From: Teratosphaeria epicoccoides
Lineage: Eukaryota; Ascomycota; Dothideomycetes; Mycosphaerellales; Teratosphaeriaceae
NCBI GenBank assembly: GCA_021401465.1
Contig: JADDMT010000029.1
Span: forward strand, 1-64,000
Length of the DNA: 64,000 nt
Direction of reading: 5' to 3'
In this document: one piece after another, positions 10,301 to 20,244 of the stretch
Numbering within the stretch: position 1 is the stretch's first letter
Layout of the letters: the number at the start of each line of letters is the position of its first letter
The notes under the pieces: model-generated
What the model saw: the letters and a program-made list of their open reading frames with translations, nothing else
Databases searched by the model: none
Told to the model about the DNA's origin: nothing
Position numbers and translations under genes: made by a program

Positions 10301-12314
10301 CGTTCCTTTGCGCCTTGTAGAGATAGTCTCGAAGTGTTTCGAGCTACGATTCCGACATAGGGTATAGAGGTCGATGCGGAGGGTTGTAGCCCTCCTTAAG
10401 GTTAATCGCATGTTCCGCGTCTAGGGCCCGGGCATAGGCCGCAGCCTCTGCGTCGAAAATATCGGCGTATTCCTCTAACTTAGGCGGAAGGGTAACGTCC
10501 TCCTTGACGTTCTATATGCGGACCGCATAAACGCATTAGACCTTCTTCATGTCCCTGTAGAAGCTACGTATGTCACGCATCTGCACTGCAGGAACTTCGC
10601 CTATAGAGCTATAGAACTAGTTGTCGGTAGCTCTATTAACAACGACTCCCTGCTTGTAGCGCTAAGGGCGGCCGAGTAGGAGCTCCTTATTAGGAACGTC
10701 TTCGGCGTAGAAGACTTCGTTAGTCTCGCGCACTTCTCCTGAGGAGTCCGCGAGTTAGAGGCGCACGTTGTACGCGCCTCGAGCCGCTGCGCCTTCGCCC
10801 TAAAAGGACTTCATAGTAGGCAGCAGGGCTCCTAGGATCGGCTTCAAACCGAGCCGTATAATTACCCTCTAGGGTATCACGTTAACCTCCGCAAGGTCAT
10901 CTAACATATAGTCTACTAGCTCGAGCGAGCCGTTAACTCGGACCGCACCGGATAGGCGCTAGGCAGGCCACGAGTCTACACTATTAGTAACAGACAGCTT
11001 AGATACCCGCGGTAGCCATTCGGTTGTCTTAGGCTTGTCCTTCTTTCGCCTCCCCTCTAGGGAGGTTTCGGACACCTTGCTTACCTTCTTCCTATCACTT
11101 CGTTTAGGACAGCAAGCCGCCTAGTAGTCCCTTGCTCTACAGATGTGGCAGCTACTCGGAGGCTTCTCGCTACTGTCTTTTGGCTCGGAGGGCTTACTCC
11201 TCCGGAATGAACTACCGCGTTAGACGTGGCCCCTAGGGCGCTTGTAATAGCGGCCCTTCGGTAGGTCCTTAGGGCTTAGACGCTTATTGTCCTTACCGCC
11301 TGATTTTCTATTTCGCTTCAAGGTGATTTCCATACGTGTCGCAAGGGACACGAGGTCTTGCCAAGTCGTCGGAAGTTCATAAAAAGTCATGATTATGTTC
11401 CGAAGATTGTCATCAAGTTTGACGAGCAAGTGCCGCATGCGTTACGTCTCGGTATAGGGTAGCATCTGTCCCTCGAGCGTGGCGAGATAGGTTGCGAAGC
11501 TAGAGGTTGTTTGTCCCTTCCCCTGCTTTGCCTTCTCGTACTTAACAGACATAGTAAGGGCGCGATTCCCTAGATCCTCGACCTAGTCGACACAGAACTA
11601 GCGAAAGTCTACCTACGTATACGTTCTGTCATGGACCCGCATAAGGTCATACTACTCATGCCAATTGTTACGAGGTTCCTTATCCTCTTCGAGCTATATC
11701 ACACTAAAGGCGACTTGTTTGCCCTCTGTAGAATATCCGCGTAGGTTAAGCACGAAAACTGCCTTACACGCCTGCAAGAAAGTTCGCGCCTCCTTTAAGG
11801 TGTCTCCCTTAAACGCCTTCAGGTTGCGTGCGTTACGACTACCTCCTAGTTAGCCTACTATGGCCCTAAATTCAGGCACTAGGTTCGCGGGCACACGCGG
11901 AGGGTCTACGCCTCCTAGTAAGTTGTCTTCGCGGGTCCCTAGCGTGAAATCTTACTAGATTTCTTCGTCTGCTAGTTCGTTAGTACTACTCATGGCGACG
12001 TCTTCGTCGTCCTCGCCGTTGTCACTACTAGGAGCGGTGCGGCTCTAGCTCTAGTTCGCAAGGCAGTTCGCGACCTAATCGACAATCATGGCTACAAGGG
12101 CTAGGTCGATAGTCAGGGTTAGTTGCGGTCCCTATACGGGGGGTCTATTGCCTAGTCCGCCGCGTAATTAGCCTCTAGCGGAACCGTCGCTCGATGCGGT
12201 GTCGCTCGCAGCGGGTACTCCTACGGGCTAGTTACTCGGGCTAGCTTCGCCGTCGCGGGCGCTCGGGATGGCGCTCGCTACGCGTTAGTTGCGAGTTCGT
12301 AGTACTCTAGACAT
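7360..12314 (-). pseudogene. Element A copy 1 gag-pol, RIP-inactivated
   Basis: Read on the - strand from ATG 12314. Gag ends with a zinc knuckle near 11130-11160 whose His and Trp are now Tyr and TAG, both RIP-type. Reverse transcriptase has YLDD at 9915-9926, in the same frame as the gag ATG (796 codons downstream), so gag and pol were one frame, unlike element B. The integrase C-terminal part (EFAVNNS ... PFQILYG) lies near 7985-8070. A chromodomain with YYLVKWKGY and a PAEDCKNAPEAIREFE tail lies near 7430-7590. The chromodomain marks the chromovirus clade and is thought to steer integration to heterochromatin. TAA at 7360-7362 is the first plausible end but may be a RIP change. Confidence 0.92.
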
Positions 12315-12351
12315 ATCGTAGTATTCTCTGCTAGACTGCAAAGCAGGGGGG

Positions 12352-12360
12352 AGAAAGCAG
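12352..12360 (-). other. Putative self-priming primer-binding site of element A
   Basis: On the - strand CTGCTTTCT begins 3 nt after the 5' LTR end. Its complement AGAAAGCAG occurs in the LTR (12449-12457), about 30 nt downstream of TTATAA (12487-12492). No tRNA-type TGG is present. Copies 2 and 3 keep the same pair with RIP-type changes. This matches the known self-priming layout of Tf1-like elements. Confidence 0.55.
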
Positions 12361-12363
12361 AAC

Positions 12364-12723
12364 TAATATAGATGTATATGCTATATGATATGAAAATATC
12401 TCGTAGTGTGACAGAGTAATCCGACCTTTTAGTAGGTACAAGACAGCGCTGCTTTCTGCTTATCGCAGAGGTAGCGCTAAGGGTGCTTATAACCCCCGAC
12501 GCTCCTTAATTAGGGAAAGCATGTCCGAGCCTAACCCCGCAGGGGTACCGTAGGGTCAGCGACGTAGGGGCGTCCTACGTTAACAACTAATCCTACTTGG
12601 ACGACATACGAGCCAACGTATGTACGAAGGACCCCCTTGCTATATGTAGCAGGGTCACTGCATGCCAAGGGCGGCCATTAGAACCCATGCGGTTCTAATG
12701 GCCCCCTAGTATCAACCGTATCA
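12364..12723 (-). repeat. Element A copy 1, 5' LTR
   Basis: 360 bp, ends in ACCGTATCA beside the GCTAA duplication. On the coding (-) strand it carries TTATAA (12487-12492) and the self-priming complement (12449-12457). Its first base pair is TA instead of TG, a RIP change. Confidence 0.94.
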
Positions 12724-12728
12724 GCTAA

Positions 12729-14817
12729 CTTCTACCGAAGATTTGTGGCAAACTATTCGAAGATTACGGCACTACTTACGACTCTTACGACGAAGGATAC
12801 ACTATTTGTGTAGGACGACGCCTAACGGAATGCCTTCAAGGAACTTAAGCGATGATTTACAGATTAGCTGATCTTACTTGTATTCGACCCGGATAAGCCT
12901 ATTATAGTCGAAACAGATGCCTCTGACGTAGCACTTAGGGCATGCTTGAGTTAACTAGGACCGAGTAGACGACTACAGCTAGTCGCCTACTACTTGAGGA
13001 AATTGTCTAGACCTAAACTCTAATACAACGTCTACGACAAAGAACTTCTAGCTATAGTAGACGCCTACAAGGCCTAGCGAGTCTACTTAGAAGGTTCTAA
13101 GCACTAGGTCATAGTCTACACAGACTATGAGAACTTGCGATACTTCATAACGACGAAAGAGTTAAACTAATAACAGGTTTAGTAAAGTGAGGAGCTCTCT
13201 AGTTTTAACTGTAAGATCGTCTATTATAAGGGGACTAATAACATACGCGCCGATGCACTTAGCCGCTAGACAGACTACATGAAGGGCGTGAAGCAGGAGA
13301 TACATGCTATTCTCCAGGAAAATAGCGATAGCACGCTAGGAGTTAACTGACTCGCGGCTATGACTGTCACATAGACTAGTGAGTTTCAGGACGACCTGAA
13401 GAACGCGCTAGTCCACGACCTAACTGCACTCGCTGTCTGCGAAGACATGAATAGACAGGAGGATTAGGAAGACGAAGATAGAATCCTTCTGTTTCAAGGA
13501 TTAGTATACATGCTAACGTCTTTACGATTAGAGCTGCTATGGCTCTAACATGACGTACCTTAGGTAGGACACCCGGGAGTGTCTAAAATGAAGCAAATTC
13601 TCTAACAAGAATATTACTTCCCTAGGATAAGCAAGGTAATCGAGGACTACGTCTGTTAATGTGTGACTTACTAACGAAGTAAGCACGACCGTCACAAACC
13701 GTATAGGCTACTATAACTACTTAAGGTACCTTAACGGCCATGGGAATCGCTTGCCATAGACTTCATCGTTAAACTACCTTAGTCGAGAGAACCCGCTACG
13801 AATGAGTTCTTCGACAGGATCATAGTAGTAGTTAACCGATTCACTAAGTTTAGGAAGTTTATCCCTTACTGCAAAGACTTCAAGACTAAAGATATCGCGC
13901 ATGTCTTCATTAAATAGGTAGTAGCACTACACGGCATGCTACAGGACCTAGTAACGGATCGAGGATCCGTGTTTACCTCTAACTTCTAGAGAGCCCTAAT
14001 GAGGCAGTTCTAGGTCAGACATCGACTAAGTACTTCCTTCTACCCTTAGACAGATAGACAGACAGAACGTCTAAATCAGACGTTAGAATAGTACCTTCGA
14101 TCCTATGTGAATAGGGACTAGAACAACTAGGTAGAGTTGTTACTAATGGCATAGCTCGCGTATAATAGTATGCTAGCAGAGTTGACAGGACTCTCGCCTT
14201 TTCAGATGGCATATGGATTAGCTATAGAAGACATTCTAGACGTCTTAGCTAGTAATCTAAACCTAGTAGCACTCGGACGAGTAGAACATCTACGCCGACT
14301 GCAAACAGAAGCACGACTCGACCTGTAGTTCTATTAGCAGAACATGGCATAGTACGCGAATCGTAAGAGAATTAAGGGACTAATTCTAAAGGAGGGGGAC
14401 AAGGTGTATCTCCTCTGCCGTCACATCAAATTAGACAAGCCGAGTAAAAAACTAGACGCTGTAAAACTAGGACTATTCAGGATTAAGGCTAAGAAAGGAC
14501 CAGTTAATTTTAAGTTACAGCTACCTAAGCAGATAAGGATATACCCTGTGTTCTATGTCTCTCTACTAGAACAAGCAGCGCTAGACGCCGCACTGCAAAC
14601 GGAACCCTTACTACTCGACCCTGAAGTAGAAGAACCGGAGTACACTGTCGAAAAGATTGTCGACACTTGCTAGCGGGACGGACAGCGAGAGTACTTAGTA
14701 AAATGGGAAGGATATAGGAGTACTAAGAACACCTAGGAACCCCTAGAACATCTGCGAAACTATTAGCAAAAGATACGAAGTTTCGAGAAAGGAACGAACC
14801 TAGGAAGAAGATCCTAA
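12729..14817 (+). pseudogene. Element B copy 1 pol, second part (RNase H, integrase, chromodomain)
   Basis: Coding resumes after the duplicated GCTAA. It shows the end of RT (FYRRFVANYSKI), RNase H (VFDPDKPIIVETDASD near 12890; NIRADALSR near 13240), integrase with the zinc-binding region near 13560-13680 and the catalytic core (IDFIVKLP near 13760; LVTDRGSVFTS near 13950). A chromodomain follows at about 14638-14757 (EYLVKWEGY). The frame ends at TAA 14815-14817. About fifty RIP-type stops interrupt it. The last bases overlap the opposite-strand gene at 14800-15435. Confidence 0.92.
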
Positions 14818-15435
14818 GCCACGACTAGACCCCTGCGGGACACTGTCGATCGGCTCGGCTATCACGCCATCCAGGAAACCCTAATATGAGGCGTTAGTAA
14901 AACCCTCTATTACGCTCTATGTCGTAGGACTAAGAGCGAGGCCCGCCGAAGGATCTAGGTTAAGAAGGAACCTAGCCTGCGAGAGAGCCTGTTCCTCGGC
15001 CTCGTCCTCCCTGATCTCACGCTCCTCGAGAGCGCGACCATCCTCGACCTCCTAGTCGACTGCGTCTAACTGTTTTCGAAGACGCATCTCCTTTACATAC
15101 GCCTCTATCATCTTCTGCGAAGCCTTAGCTAGGACCGCCTTCACACGATTAAGATCAGCAATTAGTCTTTTCCGCTAATTACCTAACTTCTTCTATTCGA
15201 CCTCTGTTACCTTCGCGTCGCAACTTCGACAGTTGCTAAAGTAACATTACGAACATTTCCCTAAGGAAATGTGTACCTAACAAACAAGCTTTAACTCTTG
15301 ACACTAAGTATAGGACTTTATGCTGTCCTAGCCCTAACGATAGATTCGATTTACGCGGCGTTTACGTTTCTACGTTAAAGGGGCGTTAGTGTCTAGGATA
15401 ACACAAGGTAGTAATATAGAAAGAGAAGACATCAT
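14800..15435 (-). pseudogene. Element B copy 1 antisense accessory gene (Cys cluster plus coiled coil)
   Basis: A - strand frame starts at a double ATG (15430-15435) and runs toward pol, reaching the TAG at 14800-14802; an earlier TAG at 14917-14919 may be a RIP change. Numbering from the second ATG, it has C44-x6-C51 and C60-x2-C63-x4-C68-x2-C71-Asp. Residue 41 is Tyr here, but Cys in the fragment copy at 47280, which extends the pattern to C41-x2-C44. Residues 74-150 are rich in Lys, Glu, Leu and Ala, as in a coiled coil, and an acidic Glu stretch follows. In-frame stops are only TAG and TAA. The architecture resembles small Cys-cluster/coiled-coil proteins common in fungal repeats. Function unknown. 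Confidence 0.72.
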
Positions 15436-15512
15436 AGCACAAAAGGAAATGACAAGAGAAACCCCGCACTAATAAGGTAGCTTAGGGACGAGCTAGGCTA
15501 AGAGGGGGATAG

Positions 15513-15983
15513 TATCATGAGTGTTAGGAGTACTATAGGTTTCAGGATTGTGAGGGTCCTAAGTGCTATAAGTCATAGGTATAGTTATAGGAGTACTATA
15601 AGTTATAGGCATAGTCATAGGAGAAAGGATCTGTCATGTAAGGATAGATCCCCGGATCTGTAGGGTTAGTCTACAGATCTATAGGCCTACAAGGAAGAAG
15701 GGATCTGTCATAGGATGACAGACCCTTAGATCTATAGGGTTAGTCTACAGATCTACAGACATAGATCTATTAGGTCTGTTAACAGATGTAACAGAGCTAC
15801 TCTGTCTCTCTAGTATATAGGGATAGCTTCAGGATAGGTAGTTAGGAGCTTTGTGCTTAATTTAATTCCCTTTCCTTAGGGGATAGTTAGTTACAAGGTT
15901 AACTACTATTATCGATATTCTTTACAGCTCTGCGAGTCTAACACCTAGTCACCTTCCTGCTATCGGCACCTACCCTTATAACA
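15513..15983 (+). repeat. Element B copy 1, 3' LTR
   Basis: 471 bp, preceded by the polypurine tract AGAGGGGGATAG. The start reads TATCATGAG (TG changed to TA) and the end CTTATAACA. It carries the same tandem hairpin units as the 5' LTR. Confidence 0.93.
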
Positions 15984-17449
15984 CTAGTAGACTTTAGTCT
16001 ATTTGCCTCTTTCCTTATGGCTCTCTACTACATAGGTACATTAGGGCGAGCTATCGCTTGTGCATAGGTCTTAGGGTCTTCTGCTTTTATGGCATTAAAG
16101 GCAGATTAGTATGCTGTTACTATTTAACTAGCGTTAAGTTTCTTATAGTCTTGCCTAATGACGCTTCTTCCTCTACTTGATTAGGTCCTAGTTAGTACTA
16201 GTAGTAGAGATGTGCTAGTGTCATTACGCTTTCGCTTTCCCTGTAGTAGTATAGTCTAGAATAGTGTCATTATAGTGTCACTATTATCATCTAGCAATAG
16301 TAGTTCGTTCTAAGTTAGTGTATCTCCTACTATGTATTCTAGTAGGCGTTAGTAGTATTATTGCTCTATTAGAGTATGCTCCCCTTAATCTCCTAGTAGT
16401 AACTCCCCTTAGTCTTCTAGTAGTTCGCTAGGTAGAGTTTGTAGTTAAGGGTTATGTAGTAGAGAGACTAGTGTAGTTATTAGAGGGTTTTCTGGCCGCA
16501 TTTTAGGATTATTAGAGGTTGTTATGCTAGCTCCTATAGGTAGTGTAGTTCTATGGTAATCTGGCTATCCTATTAACGCATAGTAGTCTAGCTAGTTATA
16601 GTCTAGTTGCTCTATGACATCTAGTTGCTCTACTAGAGTTAGCTTGTTCCTATAAAGCATCTCCCCTTAAACAAGGAAAGGCTCTATAGATGCTAGTAGT
16701 AGCAACGGTCTAGTAGAGTACCCTGCAGCCTGTCTAACACTATGTCCTCATTCTAGCTAACATGCGGTATTATGAAGATCCTAGACTTCTACTAGGAGTT
16801 CTTGTCAAGGTATAGTTACTAGACTATGTAGTTCGTTTCTAAGTTGTCTTACATGCTAACAAACTATCTAATTAGGGCTCTAGAGGCAGACTTCTAGGGG
16901 TTAGGCAGCTTGTTATTACACACATATGCTTTATAGCTAAACCGTCTAAGGTAGGTAAGATCCTATAGGGTATCTTTACTAGCATTAAGGTCTGCTTTAA
17001 ACTGCTTTGTAGGGATTACTTTAGTCCTGAGATTAGCTAGCCTATTAGTTACATAGATAGCGTACTTGATAGCGAACATCTATATGTCTAGTAGGAGGCA
17101 TGAATTAATCATCATAACTCTAGCTTTACTAAGTATAGACTTATTTACTAATTCTGTAGTACTATTTTGCTGTAGTGTATTTAGCGCTAATATGTCCTAT
17201 CTAATGCCTTAGTTGCTTGCTATTTCCGCTAGTAGTTTGTTAACAAACTCGCTACTGCTATTAATGAAGATGACCTTTAGGGTAGCCTTAAACTAGGTCT
17301 ACATTACCTATATAAACATGCGGATGTAATCTAGTAATTTACCCTTTATATGCAGGAAGAACATAAAGCGTTAGCGGGTTTTACTATTAGTCATTAAGAG
17401 TATCTAGCGGAATCCATGGCAGTCGGCTAGGGTGATTAGTCCTACTAGG
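15984..17449 (-). pseudogene. Element C integrase and start of RT
   Basis: On the - strand from 17449, the frame reads on from the integrase part at 25618: DLVG, then ADCHGFRYILLMT and TR-x-F-x-FLHTKG, typical of the Copia integrase core. A Pro/Arg-rich linker follows near 16300-16450. The start of the RT domain (DPKTYAQAIARP, then an AIRKE helix) lies at about 15990-16100. Catalytic RT motifs are lost at the junction with element B. Stops are TAG and TAA in Trp or Gln positions. Confidence 0.75.
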
Positions 17450-17809
17450 TGATATAGATGTATATGCTATATAATATGGAAATATCTCGTAGTGTAACAG
17501 AGTAATCCGACCTTTTAGTAGGTACAAGACAGCGCTACTTTCTGCTTATTACAGAGGTAGCGCTAAGGGTGCTTATAACCCCTGACGCTCCTTAATTAGG
17601 GAAAGCATGTCCGAGCCTAACCCCGTAGGGGTACCGTAGGGTTAGCGACGTAGGGGCGTCCTACGTCGACAACTAATCCTACTTAGACGACATACAAGCT
17701 AATGTATGTACGAAGGACCCCCTTGCTATATGTGGCAGGGTTACTACATGCTAAGGGTAGGCATTAGAACCTATGCAGTTCTAATAGCCCCCTAGTATTA
17801 ACCGTATCA
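17450..17809 (-). repeat. Element A copy 2, 3' LTR
   Basis: 360 bp, TGATATAG to CGTATCA, next to CTAGG on its outer side. Confidence 0.94.
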
Positions 17810-18444
17810 CTGCCCCTCCTCCTATGAGGATGTCCCTAGCCTTACCGAGTAATACACGCGGAACGTATAGGGTACGGGATATAACATGCTTACACCGCGT
17901 AAGGGTAAATAGGTAGATAGCCTACGCAACATGTGTCATGCGTATACCTTAACACCTTCGTAGCGAGTACAGGGCGTAGGCTGCTAACTCGGGCGGGTTT
18001 TAACCTGTTACATGTTAGGCGGCTTCATAACACCTTTGCTTTACATGCGGATCGAGATATCAGGACACTATAAGGACGTACTTTAGTCAATCCTTGAAAT
18101 TATAGGGCGAGTATGCGCGCTAGCCTTACTAAGTAGCTTGGCTGTCCCTATTTAGTCATGACTATGAAGAACGTGTTACAGAACCTTAGGGTAGTAGGAA
18201 AGTACGCGGACGCTCTACGCGCGCCGCTCGAAACGGTAGGAGCGCGCTTGTAGCGTAGGCCTCGCTACATTTTCATGCTAGTAGGCTAGCATAAGTGCGG
18301 TTAGCACACATGCGTGACAGCCGCGTTATCTGTTATTGCATCATTCGGTCCCCTTGTAAGTTAACTAAAGGCAGGTACTCTACGCATGTAGTTCGAGTTA
18401 CTAGCTTAACAGTTGCGATAGGTAACAGGGGGGCTGTTAGAGGG

Positions 18445-18451
18445 TATAAAA
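18445..18451 (+). promoter_or_regulatory. TATA box of the antisense gene, copy 2
   Basis: TATAAAA in the same block as copy 1, 157 nt before the ATG at 18608. Confidence 0.58.
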
Positions 18452-18607
18452 ACCTCGTCGCTTTCCTAAACTTCCTGTTCTAAGACACTAACATCGACCT
18501 CTGCTCCTATTTCGCTTAGCTTACGCCTCGCCATGTCTGCAGGTCTATACTAGAGCTTCTTCTTCTTCAATTAATTAATCAAGATCAATTAACCCGTCTT
18601 AGCTATA

Positions 18608-20104
18608 ATGGCTTATATGCTGCAGACTAAGTTCGACGCTACTTACTCTGCCCGCGATCGTCGCTTATGTCGACGATGCCTTGACAACCTTAGTAGCCAA
18701 GCTACATACATCTCTCCTCCGCGTGTTAGTAAGGCGTCCCCTACCTGCGAGGTATGCGTGACTTGTACTAACTAAAGCGTAGCCAAGATATATATCAGCG
18801 GATTTGATGAGGGTAGTGTCTACTGTAATTGTGTCAACTGTAATAGCAAGCATCAAAAATGCTAAGACCTCCCTAAAGAGGTGTATAGCGAGTACAACTA
18901 GCTCTGCTATAACATCGATGACTTCTAGAGTATACGTAACAAGGGGATTGCTAAAGGCACTCTAACTATGAACAGGCTACAGGCTAAGTACCGCGAGGTA
19001 CTCGCCTACCTGCTTAGCGCCCTCTTGTGCTTCACCGCGACTACTAACCGTTCTTATGGCAGTGTTCGCTTCGACTCTCTGCTAACAGGCGAAAACGTTT
19101 GTCTAGGTCTAATCGTAGACTTAGTCTAGAAGATCTTGAAGGTGCTAACTGTTAGGGTTAAGACCTTCGCTATAGTACACATATAGTACAGGTACCCTCT
19201 AAGTATGAATACTAACTTTCTCCGCTAGGCTAACATTAGCGTCGAGAAATATCTGACTAGCCGTTAGTGTTAGCAACTCGGGGCCCTTACCTCTATTAAC
19301 GATGACTTTAAGACGCAGATAATCCGCAAGAAGGTTATCAAGCAATTCACCACTCCTGCCGCTAAGGCCACGCCCTAGCGCTATACCGAGAGACAGCCTG
19401 CCTCTAAGCCGGTCCTAAGGACTAAGCCGTAAGTTACTTACTCGAATCCTGTCGCGTGCGTATAGCTAACACATTGTAGCGCCGCCGCCTATGCCGCCTT
19501 GACGCTACTGTCTAAGAAGAAGAAGAAGGCTAGGGCCGAAATTAAGGTTAGTAATAAGGAAGCCGAACCTTCCCTGCTTGCGACCCGCACTACGTCTGTT
19601 AAGACGCTAAGGCACAAGCCTCTAGGCTAGATCTTTGAGGATAAGGAGGATGACGACGTCTAGGATACCTTCGGTCCTAACGTGATCCCTTCGCGCTGTA
19701 GTGTCACTATACTAGTTACGCCTAAGGGGGACACTAAGTCCGATAATGTAGTCGACACTCATGTCAAGAAGCGCAAGATGATCTCAAGGGCCGAGCGCGA
19801 CAGCCGCAAGCGCGCTCGAGTCTCTTCGCCTTCTAATGCTAAGGATAAGGTAGTTGTCGCGACTAGGCGCGGTAAGGATGTCGCTAGTTCTCTGGCTACT
19901 ATAGGCTCTAAAGACGAGCTCCCTCGCAACCTACTAAAGAAGAAGATGCCGGCCTCTCTTCGTGGCGTTACTACCCCTGTCACTTATAGTCGCTTTAGGG
20001 TGTTTAGTAGACCCCGTATAGGTAGGTAGTCCCTAGCGGACCGTAACAAGAAAGACTCTCCTACTTCAGGTTCGGTTAGGAAGCCCCTAACTAGTAGTTA
20101 CTAA
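18608..20104 (+). pseudogene. Element A copy 2 antisense accessory gene (499 codons)
   Basis: 1497 nt from ATG to TAA, the same length as copy 1, with no insertions or deletions and only TAG or TAA in-frame stops. This copy best keeps the Cys/His cluster: C73, C75, C78, H82, C85 (18824-18862), and C47, C50, C53. The basic C-terminal part is open as a 115-residue stretch (19682-20029). It faces the gag-pol 3' end about 140 nt away. Confidence 0.75.
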
Positions 20105-20244
20105 GCATTAGCTACGAAGCTAATCTAAGCATGTCTCTTGTTCTCCTTAGGTTTATTCTAGGTGTGCCTTTAGGCATTAACAATGTATGAGTAGGGCGTT
20201 TGCTTCTTGTTATTACTCTGCGCGTTATGCGCTATATACACGTG

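Larger units (their letters stand above)
4555..12723 (-). mobile_element. Element A copy 1: Ty3/Gypsy chromovirus with an extra antisense gene
   Basis: An 8169-bp element with 360-bp LTRs (4555-4914 and 12364-12723) and TG..CA ends. It is flanked by the exact 5-bp duplication GCTAA (4550-4554 and 12724-12728) inside the RT region of element B. gag-pol runs on the - strand, so the LTR at 12364-12723 is the 5' LTR. The polypurine tract on the - strand lies just inside the other LTR (AGGAGGAGGGG at about 4917-4928). A second gene runs on the + strand at 5713-7209. LTR differences are all transitions. Because RIP inflates LTR divergence, age cannot be read from it. Confidence 0.95.
827..15983 (+). 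mobile_element. Element B copy 1: Ty3/Gypsy chromovirus, interrupted by element A
   Basis: The order on the + strand is 5' LTR, gag with a CCHC knuckle, protease, reverse transcriptase, RNase H, integrase, chromodomain, polypurine tract (15500-15510) and 3' LTR. This order defines a Ty3/Gypsy chromovirus. Element A copy 1 splits the polymerase at 4555-12723. Without it the element is about 6.98 kb, close to the 6.95 kb of copy 2. LTR ends are TG and CA. The flanking five bases (CATAA and CTAGT) do not match, so one flank may have been exchanged. All frames carry many RIP-type TAG and TAA codons, so it is dead. Confidence 0.93.
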
